In this document: piece by piece, positions 26,827-36,694 of the stretch
Numbering within the stretch: position 1 is the first letter of the stretch
Layout: each line of letters opens with the position of its first letter
Assembly (NCBI GenBank): GCA_964017235.1
Contig: OZ024931.1
Coordinates: forward strand, 105,976,221-106,040,220
Source: Sabellastarte sp. h YS-2021
Lineage: Eukaryota; Annelida; Polychaeta; Sabellida; Sabellidae
Reading direction: 5' to 3'
Length of the DNA stretch: 64,000 bases
The notes under the pieces: generated by a model
What the model was told of the DNA's origin: nothing
The model's database searches: none
What the model saw: the letters and a program-made list of their open reading frames with translations, nothing else
Translations under genes and position numbers: made by a program

Positions 26827-28580
26827 CTACTGGTCCCCTGAGGCTGGTTGGTCTGGTTGGGTGGTTGATGTGTCTTCGACTGGCTGGTACTGAGGCGTAT
26901 TGATGGTACCGAAGCTGACATCCTGTGACGTGTTTGGAATGTTGCTGAAGGACTGGCTGTCAACAGAGGGTGGATTCATTGGTGGTGAGAGGGTGAATCC
27001 TGTTGGTGTGCTGGTGAGTGGTGGGCTGCCTTGGCATCTAATGTCTGGTGTTGTAACAGGTGGTGACATGACACGCAGCTGTGATGATGAAGTGGTGCTC
27101 TGTGATGTTTGCTGACTGTATTGCTGTGTAGACTGCTGCTGCTGATGCTGCTGCTGTATTGACTGATGTTTTAGTATTGTCTGTTGCTGCTGCTGCTGTA
27201 CTGGCTGCTGTGACTGTATGGAATGCTGTGGTTGAATTGCCTGCTGCTGATGCATCGGCTGGAAGTGTTGCTGTGGCTGCATGCTCTGCTATGGAGCATG
27301 TCTGTGGATCTGCTGCTGAGCTGGTGCATGCGGCTGAGTGAATGTCTATTAAAAGTGCTGCTGTGAATGCTGTAACTGCTGCTGTGAAAACCCTTGCGGT
27401 AAAAGTCTGTTGCATCTGCTGATGTGGTGCCTGCATCTGTGTGTGAGACACTGGGTAATGGTGACGCCAAGGCTTAGCTGTAGGTGACTGTCTGCGCCAT
27501 TCTCGTGCCCATTCCATGTTGGTACCTTTGCTGCTGCTTGTCCCTATGTTTAAGTCTCATCAATAAGTTGAATGTCTCTTGTTGAAATTCCTCATATGAG
27601 TCGCTTGTCAGTTGTACCACCTCCACCTTTTAAGAAAGTCACAGAAGCACAATCTTGGGTTATCAGGCTTGTTTTCACCAAAGTTTTTCACCACAATGTC
27701 TTTTAACTCGGTTATCCCCCTCTGCGATTTGGCAAGAGCTGCTTGGAGGTCGGAATCTGCTAAACTTGATGTCACACTGACAGATCGCGATCGGGTAATA
27801 AGCGCATGTGTATCCAGGTGCGAGTTGTCTGATGGGTCACAAGTGGACTCGGAACGAGAAGTATCCTGGAAAGGTTCCATGTGCACAGTCTCCCATCCCA
27901 TGATGAGCCCCCTGCTGCACTGGCGTTAGAAGCATACCCCTTGGGAGCCCTGATTTCACTTTTTGCTGTAAGATGGTGCACAATGTGGTCCCTGAGGAAG
28001 TCAAAATTGTGTCTGGTCCATTTCTGCCTCTCTGTCAGCTGTGGTTTCCCCCTGGCCGGACTTCATGTGAGTGACTTTCCCAAAGAGTGTGCACTGGTTC
28101 TGGAACCACTTTTGGCAGGCATATTTATTCAAATTGTTCTCACAAAACTTTGCCCACACAGCCTCCCTCTTGGACCTATCCTTGTAGTCCATTAAATGCT
28201 TGTTGTTCATTGTCACGCAAAAAGTCCACTAACTTCTGTTCCTGCTCAGCACTGAATAGAACTGGGGGTTTCTTGCTCCTTTTGTCAGCCTTGCCCTTGC
28301 CTGTGCCCTTGCCCTTCTGTGTACCTCCAGCAGCTTGTGTATCGTCATCACTTGTATCGGATTCATGCTGTGTGTCCAGCCCAATGTCATCCTGTTCTGT
28401 ATCCGACATCTCCAGAGGATCCTCCACTCCCACCACCAACTCCTCCACCCCAGCTGTCTGCTGGCTCTGCTGAGTCTCTGGTACACAACTCAATTAATCC
28501 ACCTCTGGCCTCCTGACCCTGGTGGACATCCTCTCTGTCTCCTGACTGCCTCTCCTCTTGGACCTCTTCTTTGGTGGCAT
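26827..28580 (-). pseudogene. Harbinger DNA-binding partner (Myb/MADF-like, Q-rich), broken
   Basis: The ATG at 28580 opens MPPKKRSKRRGSQ, a nuclear-localisation-like start. A TAA in the same frame follows after 28 codons, and the frame then continues with an acidic, Lys-rich stretch to LVDFLRDNEQQAF. Frameshifts lead to DRSKREAVWAKFCENNL...WFQNQ, a helix set like the partner protein at 33516-32989, and then a Ser-rich part (27901-27608). A Gln/Ser/Thr/Pro-rich tail (27282-26827) has CAG-type repeats. Several frame changes make it a pseudogene. In this superfamily the partner binds element ends and carries the nuclease into the nucleus. Confidence 0.65.
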
Positions 28581-29414
28581 TTTACACAAGTATTCACCAA
28601 ATTTCCAATTTAAAAAAAACTAAAACCTCTAAAATTTTGACTAAATATGTATGCCAACAAAATATATCCTCAAACATATACAGTATAAGCTGTAAAATTC
28701 CAAAAATTGATGTATGCACATCATGTTGCAGAAAGTGTATATGAGCAAAAGCCAAGCCAAGTGCACCTTATAGAGGCTTTCGTCCATGAGACAGCGTCTT
28801 TCCGTAAGTTCGTGGGAAACTATAATTCTATCCGTAAACCCTGTCCTTATTGTCTGTAAACCCCATCCTTCTTGTCCATAAACCCGTCCCTATTGTCTGT
28901 GAACAGATCCGTAAATATCCGTGCATATCCGCAGACAAATTTCATATCCGTGACCTTCACGGACCATCCCTATTGGTATTGGTCCTTGTGGTTTCTGGCA
29001 ATGTACTTTAACTTCCGGTGGTGTCCTTACAGCCTCTGAACATCCTCCGGGAATATCCGTAGAAATTTTTCGAGCCTTTATTGGCGCGGATGAGTCAAGG
29101 ATGTCGCGGATGCCACAAGGACGTCTATGGGTGCTTTAAGGACGTTAGGGACAACTTACGGATTACATACGGATCAGTTATGGATATTAATTACAACTAA
29201 CATCTGCAAACTTTTTACAGAAAAATCAAACTGCTTGATTTTTCCGTGGCCTCCCCATGGACACTTCACATCCATGGCGGATGCCACAAGGACATTATAG
29301 ACGGTACGGATGTGTTCACGGATGAAAATTATGATCCGTAAATCACTCACAATTTTCCATATTAGGAAACCTGCCGCGATCCGGCGGTACATCCGGCTAT
29401 GTGTAACTAGGGTC

Positions 29415-29767
29415 TAAAGAACAAGTATTACTTCTTGAAGAGACACCATCAGGCATATTAGTAGGCCCATGGCAGACTTGTGAAACTGATCTCAGATATC
29501 TCTCTCGCCACCCCTTAATCATGATCAGGGTGCCAGATGGAGGTGAAACCCAGACTGAAAGCTTGAATGACTGCATTCTTTGTTATTCTTGACCCTACGC
29601 TTCATTTTGGGAAAGATCCTGCACATAGGATGATATATCTTCTCTCCAATTCTGCTGAAAAGATTATAGTGGCTGCAGATTGGCCTTCTGATTTCTACCG
29701 AACCATTTCTGTGGTATATTTCTGTAAAAGATACTGTAAACATTTGTGATTCTTCTGTGTGACTTTA
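29415..29767. other. Spacer between Harbinger elements
   Basis: About 350 bp with no recognised gene. A short plus-strand open frame (29567-29749) has no recognisable domain. Confidence 0.4.
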
Positions 29768-30370
29768 ATGTGGGTGTTCCACCACACGACTAAGGCTCCC
29801 GATTAAGGGTTTTTGAGGGTCGGTTTCAAAAATTTGCTTAGTCCCAGGCATCCTGTAAGGGTCGGTTGTGGTCGGTTGGGGCCGTGAGAAATATCAAACA
29901 TGTTTGATATTTCTCCTGACCCCAACCGATTATTTTTTCCCGCCATAAACAAACTGTCCAGTCCCAGGCTTCCTCAGGCCTCCTCAGACCAAATTTACAC
30001 AGTCCTATGCTGTCCCAGGCCGCCTGCGACCCTTAGTCACCGACCCTTAGTCCCAGACCCTCTATTCCTTATGTGGGTGTTTCACCACACGACTAAGGCT
30101 CCCGATTAAGGGTTTTTGAGGGTCGGTTTCAAAAATTTGCTTAGTCCCAGGCTTCCTGTAAGGGTCGGTTGTGGTCGGTTGGGGCCGTGAGAAATATCAA
30201 ACATGTTTGATATTTCTCCCGACCCCAACCGATTATTTTTTCCCGCCATAAACAAAATGTCCAGTCCCAGGCTTCCTCAGGCCTCCTCAGACCAAATTTA
30301 CACAGTCCTATGCTGTCCCAGGCCGCCTGCGACCCTTAGTCGCCGACCCTTAGTCCCAGACCCTCTATTC
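29768..30370. repeat. Type 1 terminal repeat in tandem duplicate
   Basis: The 304-bp block starting ATGTGGGTGTTCCACC at 29768 recurs at 30072, almost base for base. Each block carries the palindrome ATCAAACATGTTTGAT. The inverse single copy is at about 34030-34317. The paired open frames here (29900 and 30203) are just translations of this repeat. Confidence 0.9.
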
Positions 30371-30387
30371 TTAGTCCCAGGCTTCCT

Positions 30388-30789
30388 GCGACCCTTAGTC
30401 CCATTGCAAAACAAAAATCGGCTATCTCGGTCTGGGGACGCCTCAGGACACCTTGTGGGGTCGGGACTTAATCCTGGGTTAGTCGGGGCTTAGTCCCAGG
30501 AGGCCTGAGGCGTCCTGGGACCCAGTCGGTTTGTGTACGACAGGATCGTGGTTCAAACCGACCAGAAAAATGGCTTAGTCGGTTCTTAGTCCCAGACCAG
30601 TTAGGGACTGTCTGGGGCTGCCTGAGGCGTCCTGAGGCTTCCTGAGGACGATCTGTACTTAATCCCAGACTTTGAAACCGATCCAGTTTTGCAGTCCATT
30701 GGTCAATTTTTTTCCATTTTTTCCAAGACTGTCCACGATTAAGGGTCCCAGACAGGATCGGGGCTTAATCCTTTGGTGGAACAGGGGCA
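30388..30789 (+). repeat. Type 2 right-end block, extra copy
   Basis: From GTCCCATTGCAAAACAAAAA to GGTGGAACAGGGGCA it parallels 34321-34714 in the same orientation, with a difference only near the end (about 30690-30730). It is followed by TTA. This is a duplicated element end left of the true left end at 30817. Confidence 0.85.
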
Positions 30790-30816
30790 TTAGTCTCAGG
30801 CTTCCTGTGACCCTTA

Positions 30817-31165
30817 TGCCCCTGTTCCACCAAAAGATTAAGCCCCGATCCTGTCGGCGACCCTTAATCGTGGACAGTCGGTGGGAAAATAACAAAAATG
30901 GGCGGGAATACTGGGTCGGTACTGAAGTCTGGGATTAAGAACAGATCGTCCCCAGGACGCCTCAGGTGGCCCCAGACAGTCCCCGACTGGTCTGGGACTA
31001 AGAACCGACTAAGCCAGTTTTCAGGTCGGTTTCAACCACGATCCAGTCGTACACATACCGACTGGGTCCCAGGACGCCTGAGGCCTCCTGGGACTAAGCC
31101 CCTACTAACCCACGATTAACTACCGGCGTCCTCAGGCCTCCTCAGTCTTCCCCAGACCAGGATCC
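30817..31165 (-). repeat. Type 2 left terminal inverted repeat
   Basis: Starts TGCCCCTGTTCCACC and continues CGACCCTTAATCGTGGACAG, the inverse of 34600-34714. The inverse similarity runs inward for at least 250 bp, with CCCCGACTGG and GTCCCAGGACGCCTGAGG, making an unusually long terminal repeat. TTA lies directly to the left. Confidence 0.82.
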
Positions 31166-31259
31166 CCGATTATTGTTTTCCCAAGTTGCTGGATTTTCTG
31201 GGTATATATATATAAAATCCGCGATCTAATCATCATTGCTTTTCTAGGAACACAGCAGG

Positions 31260-32560
31260 ATGCCACCTTTTAATGGAAGACAGATTCAACAACAACTTAG
31301 GGCTTTTTTGGTTTTTATTCAGTTACAAATAATCATGTATTTCCATTTCTTACGTCGACCACAGCAACCACCACCAGCACCACCAGCACCCATACAGAGA
31401 CCTAGAAGAAGGCACAACATGTGGGTCAGGCCATGGCTACTACAGAGAGAGGAGAGGGGGCCTACCACAACATTATGGTTGATCTTTATGCCACAGATAT
31501 TCCAGGATTCACCAACTACATGAGGATGACCCCAGAATTTTTTGAAATGATTAAGACCAGACTGGAACCACACCTAGCCAGGCAGGCCACCAACTACAGA
31601 GCACCAATCAGTGTTGGTGAGAAGTTAGCCCTCACCATCAGATATCTGGCCACTGGAGAGTCCTACACATCATTGTCCTGTCAGTTCAGGGTTGGAAGAT
31701 CCACCATCTCCAAGTTTATACCAGAGGTCTGCAGGGCCATCCAGGATGAGTTCACCAGGGAGTACCTGAAGTGTCCTACTACCCCAGATCAGTGGAAAGA
31801 ACTGGAGAGGGAATTCAGGATCAGGTGGAATGTTCCACATGCCCTGGGAGCTCTGGATGGGAAGCATGTGGCCCTGAAGAAGCCCAAGAACACTGGAGCC
31901 CTCTACCACAACTACAAGGGGTTCTTTTCCATTGTGATGTTGGCCCTGGTAGATGGACAGTACAAGTTTAGATGGGTGGATGTGGGTACTGAAGGATCCT
32001 GCTCGGATGGCCAGATATTTAATGCCTCTCAGCTGAAGAGGAGGATTGAGGATGGCAGGATAGGCTTCCCTGACCCAGCTCCTATAACCCAGGGTGGGAG
32101 AGATGTCCCCTACTTCATCCTGGCAGATGATGCTTTTGCCCTGAAGACCTGGCTAATGAAACCCTATGGCAGAAGGATGTTAACAAGAGAGGAAAGGATT
32201 GCCAATTATAGAATTTCAAGGGGCAGAAGAGTGGTGGAGAACGCTTTTGGCATCCTTGTGTCAAGATTCAGGGTGATGAGGACAACCATTGAACTACCCC
32301 CAGCAACAGTCAGGGAAGTGGTCTTGACCTGTGTTGTTCTACACAACATACTGAGAAGCCAGTATCAAGGTCAACCTGGTGGTCAGCAGCCTGGGGAGGA
32401 CGATGATGATGATGTACCTGGTGATTGTGAATTGATTGGGGGTGCTGCTGGTGGTGGCCAAGACAGAAACCCTGCCAGAGAAGCCAAGAGACAGAGGGAT
32501 TACCTGAAGGACTACTTCAACAATGAGGGAGCAGTGGCCTGGCAAGATGGCAGAATATAA
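31260..32560 (+). CDS. HARBI1-like Harbinger nuclease, one frameshift
   Basis: A DDE-type nuclease that cuts the element out and inserts it at TWA sites together with a Myb/MADF-like partner. The ATG at 31260 opens MPPFNGRQIQQQL, then a Pro-rich stretch and MWVRPWLLQREERG in one frame. From about 31457 the family sequence continues in another frame (AYHNIMVDLYATDI) to the stop at 32560. The switch lies in a five-G run, where one missing G explains it, by mutation or assembly error. In the long frame (379 codons counted from a GTG at 31421) the catalytic triad is intact: D146 in ALDGKH, D196 in SCSDGQIF and E273 in VVENAFG. A helix-turn-helix lies at about 81-100 (SYTSLSCQFRVGRSTISKF). The C-terminus is acidic and ends in a conserved DYLKDYFNNEG-like motif. 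Confidence 0.9.
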
Positions 32561-32654
32561 GTCCTGCTGTAGTGAACAGTCCTTTTCAGGACTAACTATA
32601 ACAGTCCTTTTCAGGACTACCAATTATTCCAAAAACAATTAATCAGCTATGTTT

Positions 32655-32935
32655 GCTACAGACGGACAAGCCCCATGCCAAACATAACTTGTTCAGACGA
32701 ACAAACAGACAAACCCCATGCCAAACATAACTTGTTCAGACGGACAAACAGACAAACCCCATGCCAAACATAACTTGTTCAGACGAACAAACAGACAAAC
32801 CCCATGCCAAACATAACTTGTTCAGACAGACAAACAGACAAACCCCAAGCCAAACATAACTTGTTCAGACGAACGAACAGACAAACCCCATGCCAAACAT
32901 AACTTGTAGAGATGGACAAACAGACAAACACAACT
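32655..32935. repeat. 44-bp satellite between the two transposon genes
   Basis: About five and a half units of 44 bp, each with CCATGCCAAACATAACTTG and GACAAACAGACAAACCC. It begins 95 bp after the nuclease stop and ends just before the partner gene's stop, so it occupies the convergent 3' space. Confidence 0.9.
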
Positions 32936-32988
32936 TACTCACCCAACAAACAGACAAACCCACTGTTAAACAAAAGCCAAACACAAAG

Positions 32989-33516
32989 TCACACATAATA
33001 TGGGTTTTTAAGAAAACCCATCTGTTGGTACACCCAGGATTGTCTCTTGGTCATCTCCCTCGGGGCTTGGCCAGATTGGAGCTTAGACAGCTTCCCATAA
33101 CGGGTTCGCTGGGACTCGAACCAACGTCTCACATCAAAGGGCTGGAGCTTGAGTTCTGCAGATATTTCTGCCCAGAGAGCCTCTCTTCTGGTCCTGTCGT
33201 GGAAACATGAATGTTCCTTGTCATACAGTTCAGGGTGCAGCTTTACAAATTCCACAATGGAAACTTCCTGGCTGTCTGTAAAAGTGGCACACACCCTGGC
33301 TCTCTTGGCTGAAGAATGGCACTCCGGATCTTCCTCACACCTCTCTTCTTCTTCTGCCACAGCTTCCCCAATAGCTGGATCTTCCTGAATCTCCTCCTCC
33401 TCTCTCCTCTCACTTCCTTCTTCTGTAATAACCTCACTCCTCTCCTCTACTTGACTTTCCTTCTCCCTCTCATCCATCTTTTTCCTTCCTCTCTTCCCTC
33501 CTTTCTCTTTCCTCAT
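32989..33516 (-). CDS. MADF/Myb-SANT-like partner protein of the Harbinger element
   Basis: 175 codons, uninterrupted. Residues 1-75 are highly charged, with an early basic cluster (KGGKRGRKK) then Glu-rich stretches. From about residue 85 a MADF-like DNA-binding domain follows: VEFVKLHPELYDKEH, REALWAEISAEL, VRRWFESQRTRYGKL, and a Trp in KRQSWVYQQMGFL. Harbinger elements carry such a second protein, which binds subterminal DNA and recruits the nuclease; that role is inferred from the family. It converges on the nuclease gene across the satellite. It is intact, unlike its counterpart at 28580-26827. Confidence 0.85.
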   Translation of the reverse strand: MRKEKGGKRGRKKMDEREKESQVEERSEVITEEGSERREEEEIQEDPAIGEAVAEEEERCEEDPECHSSAKRARVCATFTDSQEVSIVEFVKLHPELYDKEHSCFHDRTRREALWAEISAELKLQPFDVRRWFESQRTRYGKLSKLQSGQAPREMTKRQSWVYQQMGFLKNPYYV

Positions 33517-33689
33517 AATCCAGTCGACAAAATAATAAAAAAATAGTAAAATGTGTCTCCTAACTGTGAAATTTGCCCTAAGCTCAAGTATATAAAATAT
33601 AAAATAAAAACTGAAAACCCCTACAAATCAGTGACACACGTCTCTCAGTAGCCAAACAGTCAGTAACAACGAGAATGTGTGCGCGGTCG

Positions 33690-34317
33690 CTTATATAGTC
33701 CCAGACCCCCTCATTGCCTCATTTTAATTTCCGACACGCGGAAAACAGTCGGTTCTTAATCGGTTGTTAGTCCCAGGCCGCCTGGGGCGTCCTCAGGCCG
33801 CCGCAGACTGAAAATGTGTGGTCCCAGGCGTCCTGGGGAGGCCGGTTTGGATCGGTTAGGGTCGGTTACCCTTAGTCGGTTCTTGGTCCCAGACCTTGAT
33901 TTTTGGGTCCCAGGACACCGCAGACGGTCTGAGGCTTCCGGGGACTAATGGAACTGACCCACTTTCAGACGCATGAAATTCATACGCATCATATTTGAGT
34001 CTGGGATTAACAACCGGCCTCTTGGGACTAAGCTAGGGAGGTCTGGGACTAAGGGTCGCAGGCGGCCTGGGACAACACACGACTGTGTAAATTTGGGTCT
34101 GAGGAGGCCTGAGGACGCCTGGGACTGGACATTTTGTTGAAGGCGGGAAATATGAATCGGTTGTAGTCGTGTGAAATATCAAACATGTTTGATTTTTCAC
34201 ACGGCCCCAACCGACCACAACCGACCCTTACAGGAAGCCTGGGACTAAGCAAATATTTCAAACCGACCCCCCAAAACCCTTAATCGGGAGCCTTAGTCGT
34301 GTGGTGGAACACCCACA
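33690..34317 (-). repeat. Right subterminal region and type 1 right inverted repeat
   Basis: GTCGG, AGTCCCAG and CCTGAGG motifs fill 33690-34030. From 34030 the DNA is the inverse of 29768-30060, including an ATCAAACATGTTTGAT palindrome. It ends GGAACACCCACA before TTA. Confidence 0.85.
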
Positions 34318-34320
34318 TTA

Positions 34321-34714
34321 GTCCCATTGCAAAACAAAAATCGGCTATCTCGGTCTGGGGACGCCTGGGGACGCCTCAGGACACCTTGTGGGGTCGGGAC
34401 TTAATCCTGGGTTAGTCGGGGCTTAGTCCCAGGAGGCCTGAGGCGTCCTGGGACCCAGTCGGTTTGTGCACGACAGGATCGTGGTTCAAACCGACCAGAC
34501 AAATGGTTTAGTCTGTTCTTAGTCCCAGACCAGTTAGGGACTGTCTGGGGCCGCCTGAGGCATCCTGAGGCTTCCTGAGGACCATCTGTACTTAATCCCA
34601 GACTTTGAAACCGATCCAGTTTTCCCGCCCATTTTTGTTTTTTTTTCACCGACTGTCCACGATTAAGGGTCGCCGACAGGGTCGGGGCTTAATCCTTTGG
34701 TGGAACAAGGGCAT
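34321..34714 (+). repeat. Type 2 right terminal repeat
   Basis: Starts GTCCCATTGCAAAACAAAAA right after the type 1 end. It runs through CCCAGGAGGCCTGAGGCGTC to GGTGGAACAAGGGCA at 34714, followed by TAA. Direct repeat of 30388-30789 and inverse of 30817-31165. Confidence 0.85.
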
Positions 34715-34717
34715 AAA

Positions 34718-36360
34718 GTATAAATGAAAAGAATTTCCAGCTTTTACAGGGTTCAGACTGGCTGGAGGATCCATATAACAAATATACATGTAAACGTTTC
34801 TGACGTGGCTATATATACCCATAATGGTGGAGTGACAAGATTTTGACAAGATTCCATTTAAAGTTTCCCACCAATGATTGCATATTATTTAAAATTAAAA
34901 CTCAAGCTGGCAACACACCTTTTTAGGATTAGAATTATTCCCACAAACCCATGCAAAACCGATGTATTTCGTTTTCTTTAGTTTACTGTAGTCACACATG
35001 GCTGACCTATGAAGTTGGGAGCTAGAGAGCAGTGAATTCAATGTATCAGGCTGGCATATGAGGGTTCATTTCCTGGCTCAGAGAGCTCGTGTATGGGAGT
35101 TACCAGTGGTCTACCAAGCCTTATCATGGTAGACACAGCCTGTCAATACAAAAGTTACCAAAACATTGTCAATTAAAACCAATCATAGCCTACAATAAAT
35201 AAGCAAGCACCAGTATCCGCAAGGAGTTGGATCATCAGTTCCACCAGCTGAAGCAAAAGACTCTGGCATCAGATTGTAAAACACGACCACAATGCATACA
35301 ACACTGTCACCGTTAATTTGCCTTTGGAGTGCCACAAATCACTGTATAACATACGATATATAGCAGTACACATCTCCTTGATTAAAGTTGATAATAACAC
35401 TGTCCTAGTATTTAAACAGATTCTTGCAAGATTATTTAAAATGCAATATTATCATATAAAGCAAGACAAAATGACTTTTCCAGTGTGCTGTTATACTGGA
35501 TAGAAAATAAAATCAACTTCACAAAAAAAGTCAAGGTGTTACCCCTTTTTTCATAACTATACAATTACATATGTGGGCCACAAAAAGTAGTTTCAATTAC
35601 ATTTCTCTTCACATGTTCTAAGAAAATACTTACGCCCCCATATGCAAACACCCAATTTAAATGCATTAAGTATAATATTTGTAACAACTTATGTTGGGGG
35701 TAATCCATGTAGAAAACATCAAGTACACAAAATTGGAAAATTTGTATTTAAAATATTTTAATTTATCATCTGGCGTACAGAGAAGGTTGCAATAAAATAC
35801 AGATGATATTTCTCACAGTGCAGTCAAACAGTCAAGTATTTCCAGACAATTAAACAGACTCAAGGTTTCCCATTTCTCATTTAAAGTTCATTTCATTTAT
35901 ATTACATTGTTAAAAGACTTCATGGGAAAGCAAGGAAAAGTGCAAAAATTACAGGGCAGTTGGAATCAAAAAGTATATTGAAACGTTTGTTAACCCACCC
36001 TCTGCTATTTAAAAACTCGATTTTATTATCTCATTTCCACTCTCTTGTAGTTTCCTGTTGTTTTACACAAAAAACCCCCTCTATTTGGGCATCATCTACC
36101 ACCTGAACAAAATGTTCATCTCTAATTAGTTTGTGCAGGTCATACATGATGCACTGTAGCAACTTTCAAGACTTAGTATTCTGGCTGCATTCAAACCCAC
36201 AGCATAAGGGGTATGAGGTAAACCTGTTACAACTTTGGCCATACGCACGTACCTGCAGTCTATAAAATCACATAAAATACTGAATTAATGAAATCATTGA
36301 TATTTGATAAAACTAAGACGTGCATAGCTTTCTAAAGCATATACGTCTTTTTCCCTGTCT
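34718..36360. other. Intergenic DNA, nothing recognised
   Basis: AT-rich sequence without a domain-bearing open frame or a clear repeat. Confidence 0.4.
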
Positions 36361-36369
36361 AAACATGAA

Positions 36370-36478
36370 GTCTAAGTTTAATCTACATAAAATACATTGT
36401 ATCCAAAACAGTGTGGCTAGAGTTGCTTCAAACATCAATGGATACACCAGTATAACTCCTTTTATTAAGAAACTAGAA
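36370..36478 (+). mobile_element. LINE reverse transcriptase fragment, 5' piece of a split copy
   Basis: Plus-strand text reads LHKIHCIQNSVARVAS, then TSITPFIKKLE. This is the usual L-x-x-I-Q-N-x-A-A-R ... H-I-T-P motif of CR1/Jockey-type LINEs. The motif that normally follows at once (LHWLPV) is found at 40369, about 3.9 kb to the right, suggesting interruption by a later insertion. Confidence 0.6.
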
Positions 36479-36694
36479 AAATGTTTTTGCTGACAAAAAC
36501 GAAGCGGCCCTGATGAAAAAGTGCAAAGTAAGCCGTAAAAGATGTCAAGATATGCATCACAAGGAATAGAAAATGTAAAGTTTATTGCATTGTGTATGTT
36601 ACCATATTTAACAAATGAAACAACGACCACAGCTTGGCAGAAGAGAAATTGTAGGTGTGAAATTTACTTCTCAAAAGAATATATGTCCGATGCG

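Larger units (their letters stand above)
24303..29414. mobile_element. PIF/Harbinger element 1, decayed autonomous copy
   Basis: Left end GGGGCCAGTTACAC and right end GTGTAACTAGGGTC form an inverted pair. Both are flanked by TAA (24300-24302 and 29415-29417), the 3-bp target duplication expected of PIF/Harbinger. Subterminal regions (24400-24700 and 28790-29390) are packed with CGGAT, GCCACAAGGAC and CCGTAA motifs. Inside are a plus-strand nuclease pseudogene (24892-25996) and a minus-strand DNA-binding pseudogene (28580-26827), arranged tail to tail. Both are broken, so this copy cannot move on its own. Confidence 0.88.
29768..34714. mobile_element. PIF/Harbinger cluster 2 with interleaved terminal repeats
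   Basis: Two terminal-repeat types occur. Type 1: ATGTGGGTGTTCCACCACAC at 29768, with its inverse GTGTGGTGGAACACCCACA ending at 34317; TTA precedes and follows. Type 2: TGCCCCTGTTCCACC at 30817, with the inverse ending near 34714. Type 2 right-end sequence is also present in direct orientation at 30388-30789. The order left-1, left-2, genes, right-1, right-2 is interleaved and not simply nested. Inside are a nuclease gene (31260-32560), a 44-bp satellite and a convergent MADF-type gene (33516-32989). Subterminal DNA is dense in AGTCCCAG(G/A), CCTCAGGC and GGTCGGTT motifs over about 1 kb per side. Confidence 0.8.

Noticed and set aside
27038..27517. Open frames rich in Thr/Ala or Ala/Val over 27038-27517 on both strands
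   Set aside because: They are shifted readings of CTG/CAG repeats. Only the Gln-rich frame fits the partner pseudogene.
29900..30493. Two near-identical open frames starting MFDISPDPNRLF
   Set aside because: They translate the tandemly duplicated terminal repeat of the Harbinger cluster; the repeat is also read inverted at 34030-34317.
31421..31460. Nuclease start at 31421
   Set aside because: It is a GTG in the frame that is wrong for the WVRPW region. The family-like N-terminus is in the frame opened by the ATG at 31260.
32655..32935. CRISPR-like regular repeat
   Set aside because: Units are contiguous 44-bp tandem copies without unique spacers, in a eukaryotic transposon.
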